Assembly: GCA_017440445.1 (NCBI GenBank)
Contig: JAFSHE010000256.1
Location: forward strand, 1-7,582
Source of the DNA: Oscillospiraceae bacterium
GTDB taxonomy: Bacteria; Bacillota_A; Clostridia; Oscillospirales; Ruminococcaceae
DNA: 7,582 nt
Reading direction: 5' to 3'
Below the pieces are notes generated by a model that had not been told where the DNA came from, ran no database searches, and saw only the letters and a list, made by a program, of their open reading frames with translations. The position numbers were made by a program, and so were the translations under genes. This document shows positions 1 through 6,794 of this stretch, in pieces; position 1 is the stretch's first letter; each line of letters begins with the position of its first letter.

Positions 1-2271
1 GCTTACCGTTATACTGAGGCAAAGCTTGCGAAGATATCTGACGAAATGATTCGCGATATCAACAAAAAGGTCGTTGATTTTACAACAAACTACGACGATA
101 AGCTGCAGGAGCCTGTTGTGCTTCCCTCACGTTTCCCTAACCTTCTTGTAAACGGAAGTAACGGTATTGCGGTAGGTATGGCTACAAATATCCCTCCCCA
201 CAATCTCGGAGAGGTGATCGACGCTATCCTGCTGATGATTGAAAACCCCGAGGCTACCATTGAGGAGATAATGGGCGCTATTCAGGGTCCCGATTTTCCC
301 ACAGGTGGTATAATCATGGGATACAGCGGTATCCGCTCCGCTTACTATACGGGCAGAGGAAAGATAATCCTCCGTGGCAGGGCAGAGATAGTTGAAGAAA
401 ACAACCACACAAAAATTATAATCAATGAAATACCATATATGGTCAATAAGGCTCGTCTGCTTATGAATATAGGCGACCTTGTTCGTGATAAGCGTATAGA
501 GGGTATCTCGGTAGTCCGTGATGAGTCTGACCGTAGCGGTATGCGTATCGTTATCGAGCTTAAGCGTGACGCCAATGCAAATGTGGTACTTAACAAGCTG
601 TATTCCTACACTCAGCTGCAGGATACAGTAGGTGTCATCATGCTGGCGCTGGTGGATGGTCAGCCTAAGATACTCCCTCTGCGTGATATGCTGGAGCAGT
701 ATCTCAACTTCCAGGTCGAGGTAGTTACACGCCGTACAAAGTATGACCTTGAAAAGGCTCAGGAGCGTGCTCATATCCTTGAGGGCTTCCTGCTTGCTAT
801 TGATTTCATTGACGAGGTTATTGCGATAGTACGTCACAGTAAGACTCTTCAGGAGGCTAAGGACAGACTTGTGGAGCGTTTCAAGAACGTTGATGTTTCC
901 AAGACAGGTCTTTTCTCAACCACGACATATTCTCTCACTGAGGTGCAGGCAGATGCTATCGTTCAGATGCGTATTGGTCAGCTGACAGGTATGGAGGAGT
1001 CCAAGATTGCAGATGAGCTGGGCGAAAAGAGAGAACTTATTGCCGAATATATGGCTCTGCTTGGAGATCATAACAAGATGCTGCATCAGATCGGCTCTGA
1101 GCTTGAGGCTATCAAGAAGAAATATAACGATGCAAGAAGAACATCTATCGAGCCTGTAAGCGGCGAAGTAGATATTGAGGATCTTATCCCCCAGGAGGAT
1201 TGCGTTGTAACCTATACAAATATCGGATACATCAAGCGTCAGCCCGTGGAGATATACAATATCCAGAAGCGAGGCGGCCGTGGTGTTTCGGGTATGAAGC
1301 AGCGTGATGAGGATTTCGTGGAGAATATGTTTATCTCCAACACTCATGAGAATATTCTGTTTATTACAAATTTTGGAAATATGCACAGAATAAAGTGCTA
1401 TGAGATCCCTGAGGGCGGCAGACAGTCCCGTGGTATGAATATCGTAAATCTTCTTCAGCTTGAAGAGGGCGAGCGTGTTGCGGCGATGATGACCACAAAT
1501 GACTTCGCTGATAACAAGTACTTCATCTGTGTTACAAAGAACGGTACTGTTAAGCGTACAAATCTCTCTGAATACAAGAATATCCGCAAGAGAGGACTTC
1601 GTGCTATTACAGTTTCCGAGGGTGACGAGATAGTTTCCGCATTCCTTACAGAGGGCGACTGCACTATACTTGTTGCTTCCAGAAACGGTGCTGCTATTCG
1701 CTTTGACGAAACAAAGGCAAGACCTCTCGGACGCACAGCAAGAGGCGTCCGTGCGATAAGACTTCGTGAGGATGACTACGTTGTAGGTGCAACAAAGATA
1801 TTCGATGAGAAGGCTACCATCCTTACTGTTACAGATAAGGGTATGGGAAGAAGATGCGCACTTTCCAGCTATCGTTTACAGAACAGAGGCGGTCTTGGTC
1901 TTAAGAACTATCCCGTCAGCGAGGAGAAGGGCTATGTCTGCGGCATAAGAACTCTTGGACCTGATGATGATGTTATCCTTATCAGCACAGACGGTGTTAT
2001 CATTCGTTTCCGTGCAAACGACCTCCGTACTATGGGTCGTCCTGCAAGCGGTGTTCGTGTAATGCGTCTGGGTGAGGACAGCAGGGTTGCTTCGTTTACC
2101 AGAACACCTCATGATGAAAATGAGGAAACAGAGGAAATTGAAAAGATATCCGACGAGGAGATCGCAGCTTCTCTCTCCGCTGAGGCAAGTGAGGTAGTAG
2201 AGCCTGATGTAGAGCCTACCGATGATGAGGAAGGAGCAGAAGAAAATCCTTCGGATGATCAGGAAGATTAA
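1..2271 (+). CDS. gyrA: DNA gyrase subunit A, 5'-truncated by window edge
   Basis: This is the breakage-reunion subunit of gyrase (A2B2), which introduces negative supercoils using ATP hydrolysed by GyrB. The frame is open from base 1, and 756 residues are visible. The fragment begins AYRYTEAKL, so Tyr4 (bases 10-12) matches the catalytic tyrosine of the family (Tyr122 in E. coli); roughly the first 118 residues are outside the window. The tower/core motif [19 protein letters not shown] is at fragment residues 47-65. The GyrA box QKRGGRG (bases 1264-1284, fragment residues 422-428) opens the C-terminal beta-pinwheel; ParC of topoisomerase IV lacks it, so this is GyrA rather than ParC. The last ~52 residues form a very acidic, low-complexity tail. 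The estimated full length of about 875 residues is normal. A hairpin terminator follows 9 bases after the stop. The fluoroquinolone-resistance region lies mostly upstream and cannot be read. Identity is essentially certain. Confidence 0.97.
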   Translation, partial: AYRYTEAKLAKISDEMIRDINKKVVDFTTNYDDKLQEPVVLPSRFPNLLVNGSNGIAVGMATNIPPHNLGEVIDAILLMIENPEATIEEIMGAIQGPDFPTGGIIMGYSGIRSAYYTGRGKIILRGRAEIVEENNHTKIIINEIPYMVNKARLLMNIGDLVRDKRIEGISVVRDESDRSGMRIVIELKRDANANVVLNKLYSYTQLQDTVGVIMLALVDGQPKILPLRDMLEQYLNFQVEVVTRRTKYDLEKAQERAHILEGFLLAIDFIDEVIAIVRHSKTLQEAKDRLVERFKNVDVSKTGLFSTTTYSLTEVQADAIVQMRIGQLTGMEESKIADELGEKRELIAEYMALLGDHNKMLHQIGSELEAIKKKYNDARRTSIEPVSGEVDIEDLIPQEDCVVTYTNIGYIKRQPVEIYNIQKRGGRGVSGMKQRDEDFVENMFISNTHENILFITNFGNMHRIKCYEIPEGGRQSRGMNIVNLLQLEEGERVAAMMTTNDFADNKYFICVTKNGTVKRTNLSEYKNIRKRGLRAITVSEGDEIVSAFLTEGDCTILVASRNGAAIRFDETKARPLGRTARGVRAIRLREDDYVVGATKIFDEKATILTVTDKGMGRRCALSSYRLQNRGGLGLKNYPVSEEKGYVCGIRTLGPDDDVILISTDGVIIRFRANDLRTMGRPASGVRVMRLGEDSRVASFTRTPHDENEETEEIEKISDEEIAASLSAEASEVVEPDVEPTDDEEGAEENPSDDQED

Positions 2272-2280
2272 ATGAAATAT

Positions 2281-2314
2281 ACGCCCGGACTCAGTGCGGT
2301 TCGGGCGTGTTTTG
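2281..2314 (+). terminator. Rho-independent terminator of gyrA
   Basis: The left arm 2281-2291 (ACGCCCGGACT) pairs with 2298-2308 (GGTTCGGGCGT), giving 11 pairs including two G-U wobbles, around a six-base loop (CAGTGC). A short T-rich run (GTTTTG, 2309-2314) follows. The tract is short, so termination may be partial and some read-through into mnmG is possible. Structure seen by eye; no folding energy computed. Confidence 0.75.
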
Positions 2315-2322
2315 TGAATATA

Positions 2323-2338
2323 TGTTCCACATGGAACA
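2323..2338 (+). other. parS: parS-like ParB binding site 1 (gyrA-mnmG gap)
   Basis: TGTTCCACATGGAACA matches the canonical bacterial parS (TGTTTCACGTGAAACA) at 13 of 16 positions. Two of the changes are symmetric (T to C at 5, A to G at 12) and give the GTTCC/GGAAC arm form. The third (G to A at 9) breaks the palindrome at its centre, so the site has a direction. The identical 16-mer recurs at 5873-5888 and, inverted, at 5912-5927 beside parA, which supports function rather than chance. It sits between the gyrA terminator and the mnmG ribosome binding site, so it would be part of the mnmG leader RNA. ParB binding here is inferred. Confidence 0.8.
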
Positions 2339-2350
2339 AAATAATGTCGA

Positions 2351-2357
2351 AAGGAAG
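2351..2357 (+). promoter_or_regulatory. Ribosome binding site selecting the mnmG start
   Basis: AAGGAAG lies with its AGGA core 8 bases before ATG 2364. The same core is only 2 bases from the in-frame ATG at 2358, and lies downstream of the in-frame ATGs at 2322 and 2331 and the GTG at 2307. This favours 2364 as the mnmG start. Confidence 0.75.
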
Positions 2358-2363
2358 ATGACT

Positions 2364-4250
2364 ATGGGATATACTCTTGAGGAGTATGATGTTGCGGTAA
2401 TAGGCGCAGGTCATGCGGGAGTGGAAGCCGCTCTTGCAGCTGCACGCCTTGGAATGAAAACTGCAATATTTACCCTGTCACTTGATTGTATAGCTAATAT
2501 GCCCTGTAATCCCTGTATAGGCGGCTCGGCTAAGGGACAGATAGTCTGCGAGATAGATTCACTCGGCGGAGAGATGGGCAGGGCTGCGGATGCAACATTT
2601 ATCCAGTCCAGGATGCTTAACAGAGGAAAGGGGCCTGCAGTGCACAGCCTGAGAGTACAGAGCGACAGAGTGAAGTACCATCAGTATATGAAGAAGTGTC
2701 TTGAAAATACTCCGAACCTCTTTATAAAGCAGGCAGAGGTAACACATGTTGATGTTGAGGATAACAGAGTAACTGCTGTTCACACAAAGTTGGGTGCGAT
2801 ACATCCTGTAAAGGCGGCAATCATCACGACAGGAACATATCTTAACGGAAAGATACACATAGGGGAGCTGAATTACAGCGCAGGTCCTGATAATGTTCTT
2901 CCGTCAACTGAGCTGACCAAATGCCTTAAAGATCTCGGTCTTACCATGAGAAGATTTAAGACCGGTACTCCGGCAAGAGTACATAAGCGTTCTATAAACT
3001 TTGATGTGCTTGAAAAGCAGGTGGGAGATGATCAGATAATTCCTTTTGCTTTCGATAACGAGGAAAAGCTTGAAAATCTAGTGGATTGCTATGTTTCCTA
3101 TACGAATGAGGAAACCCATAAGGTGATTCTGGATAATCTTCATCGTTCACCACTGTATTCAGGAAGAATAGAGGGAATAGGACCTCGTTATTGTCCAAGC
3201 ATTGAGGATAAGATAGTACGTTTTAAGGAAAAGGAAAGGCATCAGCTTTTCCTGGAGCCTATGGGACTTGATACGGATGAATATTACGTGCAGGGGATGA
3301 GTTCATCATTGCCCGAAGATGTTCAGCTTAAGTTCATGAGGACGATAAAGGGACTTGAAAACGTTGAAATAATGCGCCCTGCATACGCTATTGAATATGA
3401 CTGCTGCGACCCGCTTGAGCTTCTCCCCACTCTGGAATTCAAGAAGATAACAGGTCTGTATGGCGCAGGACAGTTCAACTGTACCAGCGGATACGAGGAG
3501 GCTGCGGCTCAGGGAATAGTTGCAGGAATAAATGCGGCAAGAAAAATAGTCGGAAAAGAGCCTGTTATACTCGACAGAGCTTCAAGCTACATTGGTACTC
3601 TGATAGATGATCTGGTTACAAAGGGTTGTACAGAGCCGTACAGAATGATGACATCACGCAGCGAATATCGCCTGATATTAAGGCAGGACAATGCTGCGGA
3701 AAGACTTCTGCCGCTTGGACATGAGATAGGTCTTGTATCTGATGAGAGGTATCTTGCTTTTATCAGGGAAAAACAGCTTGTAGAAAACGAACTGGAGCGT
3801 ATAAGAAACACAACTATCCATGCTACTGAGGAATTAAATAAGCTTCTGACGGAAAAGGGAACAAGCCCTCTCACAAACGGAATACGGATGATAGAGTTGC
3901 TGAAACGTCCGCAGATAAGTTATGAAGAACTGAAACTGTTTGATAAAAAACGTCCCGAGCTGAAATATTCTGTTATAAATAAGCTTGAAATAGAGCTGAA
4001 GTATTCAGGATATATCAAGATACAGCAGGAACAGATTGAAAAAATGCGAAAGCTTGAAACGAAGGTACTTCCTACTGATATTGATTATCGTGAGATAAGC
4101 GGACTTCGTCTGGAAGCACAGGAAAAGCTTAATAAGTTCAAGCCGCTTAATGTTGGTCAGGCGGGAAGAATATCAGGAGTAAATCCTGCTGATGTATCTG
4201 TTCTTCTTATCTGGCTTGCAGGAAAGGGAGGTAACAATGGACAGAATTAA
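2364..4250 (+). CDS. mnmG: tRNA uridine-5-carboxymethylaminomethyl modification enzyme MnmG (GidA)
   Basis: This is the FAD- and NADH-dependent partner of MnmE. The MnmE-MnmG complex installs (carboxymethyl)aminomethyl groups on C5 of the wobble uridine of certain tRNAs in the cytoplasm. The chosen start gives [20 protein letters not shown] and 628 residues, the normal family length. The FAD-binding GAGHAG is at 14-19. The conserved cysteines are present: Cys48 in MPCNPCIGG and Cys277 in [33 protein letters not shown] and [11 protein letters not shown] are all recognisable, and the C-terminal helical region ends with [12 protein letters not shown], as expected for MnmE and tRNA binding. The 3' end overlaps rsmG by 14 bases, a common pairing. 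MnmE is not seen upstream, where gyrA sits instead. No convincing separate promoter is visible in the 92-base gap, so transcription may come from gyrA read-through or from a weak promoter near the parS-like site. Confidence 0.97.
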   Translation: MGYTLEEYDVAVIGAGHAGVEAALAAARLGMKTAIFTLSLDCIANMPCNPCIGGSAKGQIVCEIDSLGGEMGRAADATFIQSRMLNRGKGPAVHSLRVQSDRVKYHQYMKKCLENTPNLFIKQAEVTHVDVEDNRVTAVHTKLGAIHPVKAAIITTGTYLNGKIHIGELNYSAGPDNVLPSTELTKCLKDLGLTMRRFKTGTPARVHKRSINFDVLEKQVGDDQIIPFAFDNEEKLENLVDCYVSYTNEETHKVILDNLHRSPLYSGRIEGIGPRYCPSIEDKIVRFKEKERHQLFLEPMGLDTDEYYVQGMSSSLPEDVQLKFMRTIKGLENVEIMRPAYAIEYDCCDPLELLPTLEFKKITGLYGAGQFNCTSGYEEAAAQGIVAGINAARKIVGKEPVILDRASSYIGTLIDDLVTKGCTEPYRMMTSRSEYRLILRQDNAAERLLPLGHEIGLVSDERYLAFIREKQLVENELERIRNTTIHATEELNKLLTEKGTSPLTNGIRMIELLKRPQISYEELKLFDKKRPELKYSVINKLEIELKYSGYIKIQQEQIEKMRKLETKVLPTDIDYREISGLRLEAQEKLNKFKPLNVGQAGRISGVNPADVSVLLIWLAGKGGNNGQN

Positions 4251-4935
4251 ATATGTTGTAGATACCTTTCTTTCGGCGGGTATCGGAATTTCTGATGAAC
4301 AGGCAGAAAAGTACGTAAGACTATGTGATTTTATGGTCGAGTACAATAAAAATGTTAATCTCACTGCGATAACCGATTTTGAGGATGTGGTGATGAAGCA
4401 TTTTGTGGACAGTGTTATTCCTTTTTCTAAGCAGTCTATCGATGAAGGAGCGTCTTTCATTGATGTTGGAACTGGCGCTGGCTTTCCCTCACTTCCTTTG
4501 CTTATTTACAGACCTGATCTCGAGGGAACACTTTGCGATAGCCTGCAAAAGAGATGTGTATATCTTGAAAAAGTCTGCAAGGAGATTGGAGTTTCAGCCG
4601 AGATAGTTCATGCAAGAAGTGAGGAGCTTGGAAGAAAAAAACGTGAGTGTTTCGATTTTTCTACCGCTCGTGCGGTTGCTGCAATGCCTGTGTTGATGGA
4701 ATATTGCCTTCCTTTTGTAAAGGTGGGCGGAAGATTTATATCCCTTAAGTCAGTTAATGAGGATATCAGTTGCGCTGAAAACGCTGCAAAAACACTGGGT
4801 GGTAAGATATCCACAGTTACAGATTACAAGCTGCCAAATGGTGATGACAGACGACTTGTTATAACAGAAAAAGTTAGTCAGACTCCGACAAAATATCCAC
4901 GAAACTCAGGAAATATAGCAAAGAAGCCGTTGTAA
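4237..4935 (+). CDS. rsmG: 16S rRNA (guanine-N7) methyltransferase RsmG (GidB)
   Basis: This SAM-dependent enzyme makes m7G at the position equal to G527 of E. coli 16S rRNA, in the streptomycin-sensitive 530 loop. The ATG at 4237 follows GGGAGG (4226-4231) with a 5-base gap and gives [20 protein letters not shown], 232 residues, which is normal. SAM motif I is [11 protein letters not shown] at residues 74-84. The acidic/basic patch CDSLQKR is at 100-106, and FSTARAVA with conserved Arg145 lies near 141-148. The C-terminal [13 protein letters not shown] is the usual family ending. The start lies inside mnmG (14-base overlap), which suggests translational coupling and one operon. The stop codon is in the loop of the downstream terminator. 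Loss of this enzyme gives low-level streptomycin resistance in several bacteria; that is family knowledge, not seen here. Confidence 0.96.
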   Translation: MDRIKYVVDTFLSAGIGISDEQAEKYVRLCDFMVEYNKNVNLTAITDFEDVVMKHFVDSVIPFSKQSIDEGASFIDVGTGAGFPSLPLLIYRPDLEGTLCDSLQKRCVYLEKVCKEIGVSAEIVHARSEELGRKKRECFDFSTARAVAAMPVLMEYCLPFVKVGGRFISLKSVNEDISCAENAAKTLGGKISTVTDYKLPNGDDRRLVITEKVSQTPTKYPRNSGNIAKKPL

Positions 4936-4956
4936 TACGGCTTCTTTTGTTTTATT
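4921..4956 (+). terminator. Rho-independent terminator overlapping the rsmG 3' end
   Basis: AAGAAGCCG (4921-4929) pairs perfectly with CGGCTTCTT (4938-4946), with one more T-A pair (4930/4937) closing a six-base loop. A T-rich run follows (TTTTGTTTTATTT, from 4945). The left arm encodes the last RsmG residues (KKP), and the TAA stop is in the loop (4933-4935). This ends the mnmG-rsmG unit. Confidence 0.88.
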
Positions 4957-4992
4957 TGGTTACAAATTGGCGGGAAATGCGATATTCTTCTG

Positions 4993-5021
4993 TGGAAATA
5001 CATTTCTCAATGTGCTACAAT
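4993..5021 (+). promoter_or_regulatory. Sigma-A-type promoter for the noc-type gene
   Basis: The -10 is TACAAT (5016-5021) with an extended TG at 5013-5014. The -35 candidate is TGGAAA (4993-4998, 4 of 6 to TTGACA) with a 17-base spacer. The predicted transcript starts near 5028, leaving a leader of about 26 bases before ATG 5054. It directly follows the rsmG terminator, as expected for an independent unit. Confidence 0.65.
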
Positions 5022-5040
5022 CAAATTAGAAAACATACGA

Positions 5041-5045
5041 AAGGA
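5041..5045 (+). promoter_or_regulatory. Ribosome binding site selecting the noc-type start
   Basis: AAGGA is 8 bases before ATG 5054, but it overlaps the in-frame ATG at 5045, which therefore could not use it. The later start is preferred. Confidence 0.7.
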
Positions 5046-5053
5046 TGTCTATA

Positions 5054-5869
5054 ATGTCAATATTCAATAAAGAAAAGCAAGTGCAGAAAGTTGTATCGTT
5101 GCCATTGTCAAGTATAGTCCCTAACAGATCTCAGCCAAGAACACGATTTGATGAAAGCTCCATTTATTCTCTGTCGCAGAGCATTAAGGAAAACGGTGTA
5201 CTTCAGCCTATCTGCGTCAGAAAAAATGGAGTTTTGTATGAGATAATCAGCGGAGAGAGAAGATGCCGTGCATCCAAATTAGCAGGATTAACTGAAGTTC
5301 CATGTATAGTAATAGATGTAGATGATGAGAGATCTGCTGTTCTTGCCCTTATTGAGAATATCCAGCGGAGTGACCTTAGTTTCTTCGAGGAAGCTATTGC
5401 AATCAACAGACTTATTGCAGAGTTTGGTCTTACTCAGCAGGAGGCTGCTAAGCGCCTTGGAAAAGCGCAGTCGACTGTTGCAAACAAGCTCAGATTATTA
5501 CGATTTTCCGATGCGGAGAGAAATATTCTTGCAGGAAGTAACGTGACAGAAAGGCAGGCAAGGGCGCTTATCAGAATTGAAGATGTCACAGTTCGCACAA
5601 AAACCTTGCACGAGGTCGTAAGACGTGATCTTAATCTTGAACAAACCGAAGAACTTGTGGAGAGAATATTATCCCATGGATTTGAGAAGAATAGCAAAGG
5701 AAAATCTATCTTCAACATTCCTGTACCGAGAGTATACATAAACAGTATTAATAAGATAGTCAGCAGAATGAAAAATGCGAATATCAAGTGCGAAACAGTT
5801 ACAAATCAATCTGATGGTTTTTTTGAATATACGATAAAAATACCTGTTTCTGTCGATATGCGCAAATAA
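5054..5869 (+). CDS. noc: Noc-type ParB-family protein (nucleoid occlusion-like)
   Basis: This is a ParB/Noc-family CTP-dependent DNA clamp of 271 residues (B. subtilis Noc is about 283). The ParB N-domain covers about 15-105. Its CTP-binding signatures are GERRCRA (67-73, where the family usually has W in place of C71) and ENIQR (101-105). A helix-turn-helix follows (about 127-149, TQQEAAKRLGKAQSTVANKL). The residues matching the ParB/Noc specificity positions (Caulobacter ParB 173/179/184/201) read Q139, K145, R150 and R167. Q, K and R at the first, second and fourth are Noc-like; ParB usually has R and G at the first and fourth. The end (EYTIKIP) also resembles Noc. Noc coats DNA, tethers it to the membrane through an N-terminal amphipathic helix and keeps the division septum off the nucleoid. 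Here the N-terminus is short (MSIFNKEKQ), so membrane binding is uncertain. The position between rsmG and parA matches noc in Bacillus. A ParB paralogue without a nucleoid-occlusion role remains possible. Confidence 0.85.
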   Translation: MSIFNKEKQVQKVVSLPLSSIVPNRSQPRTRFDESSIYSLSQSIKENGVLQPICVRKNGVLYEIISGERRCRASKLAGLTEVPCIVIDVDDERSAVLALIENIQRSDLSFFEEAIAINRLIAEFGLTQQEAAKRLGKAQSTVANKLRLLRFSDAERNILAGSNVTERQARALIRIEDVTVRTKTLHEVVRRDLNLEQTEELVERILSHGFEKNSKGKSIFNIPVPRVYINSINKIVSRMKNANIKCETVTNQSDGFFEYTIKIPVSVDMRK

Positions 5870-5872
5870 TAT

Positions 5873-5888
5873 TGTTCCACATGGAACA
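5873..5888 (+). other. parS: parS-like ParB binding site 2 (noc-parA gap, left)
   Basis: TGTTCCACATGGAACA is identical base for base and in orientation to the site at 2323-2338. It matches canonical parS at 13 of 16 positions. It begins 4 bases after the noc stop codon and faces the inverted copy at 5912-5927, with centres 39 bases apart. Confidence 0.85.
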
Positions 5889-5911
5889 TTTCGATTGATT
5901 ATGTCGAAAAT

Positions 5912-5927
5912 TGTTCCATGTGGAACA
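5912..5927 (-). other. parS: parS-like ParB binding site 3 (noc-parA gap, right, inverted)
   Basis: TGTTCCATGTGGAACA is the exact reverse complement of the sites at 2323 and 5873. Because the core is not palindromic, this copy is clearly on the opposite strand. It lies about 40 bases upstream of the parA -10, so ParB loaded here could spread over the parA promoter. Confidence 0.85.
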
Positions 5928-5964
5928 TTTTTTTGATAAACCTCTTTATTTTTGTAGCAGAGTG

Positions 5965-5973
5965 TGATATACT
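5965..5973 (+). promoter_or_regulatory. Extended -10 promoter for parA-parB
   Basis: TGATATACT is an extended -10 (TG at 5965-5966, TATACT at 5968-5973). The best -35 at 17 bases is weak (TTTATT, 5945-5950), which is common with extended -10 promoters. A perfect 10-base palindrome, ATACTAGTAT (5969-5978), overlaps the -10. The predicted start is near 5980, giving a leader of about 25 bases. Confidence 0.6.
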
Positions 5974-5990
5974 AGTATTATATTAATAAA

Positions 5991-5998
5991 GAAGGGGG
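5991..5998 (+). promoter_or_regulatory. Ribosome binding site for the parA TTG start
   Basis: GAAGGGGG is 7 bases before TTG 6006. No in-frame ATG or GTG lies near the conserved start of the ParA fold, so this strong site supports initiation at TTG. Confidence 0.75.
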
Positions 5999-6005
5999 TA
6001 TTGCT

Positions 6006-6794
6006 TTGGGTATAGTTATCGGTGTTGTTAATCAGAAGGGCGGAGTTGGTAAAACTACTACCTCTGTGAATATAGCAGCGGGACTTGGCACACTTGGAAA
6101 AAAGGTGCTTATCATAGATTTTGACCCGCAGGGAAACGCAACAACAGGCTTTGGTATAAAGAAAAAAACACTGGAGTCAACTACATACGAAGTAATAATG
6201 GGGGAAAAGCGTCCGCAGGAGGCAATAATTCCTACAAAGTACAAGAATGTAAAGATAATGCCCGCTACAAATCTTCTGTGTGAGGCGGAGCTTCAGTTAG
6301 CAGATGTGGAGCAGAGAAACCATCAGCTGCGTAAGGTCATCCTGCAGGTAAAGGATGATTACGATATCGTTGTGGTGGATTGTCTGCCGTCGCTTGGTAT
6401 ACTTGCTATCAATGCACTGGTTGCCTGTGACAGGATAATCGTACCTATGGTGTGCGAGCCGTTTGCTCTTGAGGGTCTGGCTCAGCTTATGCAGACGATC
6501 AAAAAGGTAAAAAGGGCAGCAAACAAGGATCTTCAGCTTATGGGAATAGTATTTACGATGCTTGATAAGAGATTGCTTGCAAGCAACGAGATAATGAGAG
6601 ATATCAAGAGAACATTCCCGTCAGATGTGATATTCAACACGGAAATTCCTAGAAATGTGCGTATAACCGAGGCACAGAGCCATGGTGAGCCGATAATTTA
6701 CTACGACAAGAACTCCAAGGGCGGCGACGCATATAAGAGATTGTCGAAGGAGATACTGGAGAAATGCCGCGAAATGGAGAGAAAGAATGGCTAA
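6006..6794 (+). CDS. parA: Chromosome-partitioning ATPase ParA (Soj)
   Basis: This deviant-Walker ATPase binds DNA non-specifically as an ATP dimer and is released by ParB, moving or regulating the origin region; in Bacillus, Soj also controls DnaA. It has 262 residues, starts at TTG and has no N-terminal helix-turn-helix, so it is the chromosomal Soj type rather than the large plasmid type. The deviant Walker A KGGVGKTT is at residues 11-18 (signature Lys11, catalytic Lys16). Walker A' is DFDPQGN (38-44). Walker B is DIVVVDCLPSLG (120-131, Asp125), where many relatives have DCPPSLG or DSPPSLG. The C-terminal RNVRITEAQSHGEPI resembles the DNA-binding/dimer region RNVRLSEAPSHG. Its last 8 bases overlap parB, indicating coupled translation. 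The parS-like pair just upstream suggests ParB could feed back on its promoter. Confidence 0.95.
   Translation: MGIVIGVVNQKGGVGKTTTSVNIAAGLGTLGKKVLIIDFDPQGNATTGFGIKKKTLESTTYEVIMGEKRPQEAIIPTKYKNVKIMPATNLLCEAELQLADVEQRNHQLRKVILQVKDDYDIVVVDCLPSLGILAINALVACDRIIVPMVCEPFALEGLAQLMQTIKKVKRAANKDLQLMGIVFTMLDKRLLASNEIMRDIKRTFPSDVIFNTEIPRNVRITEAQSHGEPIIYYDKNSKGGDAYKRLSKEILEKCREMERKNG

Larger units (their letters stand above)
5873..5934 (+). terminator. Putative terminator of noc formed by the paired parS-like sites
   Basis: The two opposed sites plus their inner flanks make an inverted repeat: TGTTCCACATGGAACA then TTTCGA (5873-5894) against TCGAAAAT then TGTTCCATGTGGAACA (5904-5927). That is 22 pairs with a two-base bulge and a nine-base loop. 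Seven T's follow at once (5928-5934). The RNA would have the form of an intrinsic terminator just after the noc stop. The right site alone could also fold as a 7-pair hairpin. Termination is inferred from shape only. Confidence 0.6.

Noticed and set aside
127..837. A 236-codon open frame on the minus strand inside gyrA
   Set aside because: It is fully antisense to a strongly conserved gyrA frame, its composition resembles a shadow frame (many Y, H, C, T), and it has no recognisable domain. The other long antisense frames in gyrA, mnmG, rsmG, noc and parA were rejected for the same reasons.
2296..2324. A promoter for mnmG just before the parS-like site
   Set aside because: TATATG (2319-2324) is a poor -10 and no acceptable -35 exists at 16-18 bases, where the terminator arm lies. 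Not supported enough to list.
2307..2363. Longer mnmG starting at GTG 2307 or ATG 2322/2331/2358
   Set aside because: The extra residues ([11 protein letters not shown]...) have no family counterpart and overlap the terminator and parS-like site. The ribosome binding site is correctly spaced only for ATG 2364, which gives the usual 628-residue length.
4805..5000. DnaA boxes or an origin of replication
   Set aside because: ATATCCACA (4808) and the complement of TGTGGAAAT (4991) resemble TTATCCACA but each differs, and there is no cluster or long AT-rich unwinding region. The parS-like sites contain TTCCACA by coincidence.
5045..5053. Alternative noc start at ATG 5045
   Set aside because: It overlaps its only possible ribosome binding site (AAGGA, 5041-5045). 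It would add just MSI, so the call is minor, but 5054 fits better.
5933..5938. TTGATA as the -35 of the parA promoter
   Set aside because: It is a good -35 match, but the nearest good -10 (TATACT, 5968) is 29 bases away, and nothing resembling a -10 is at 16-18 bases.
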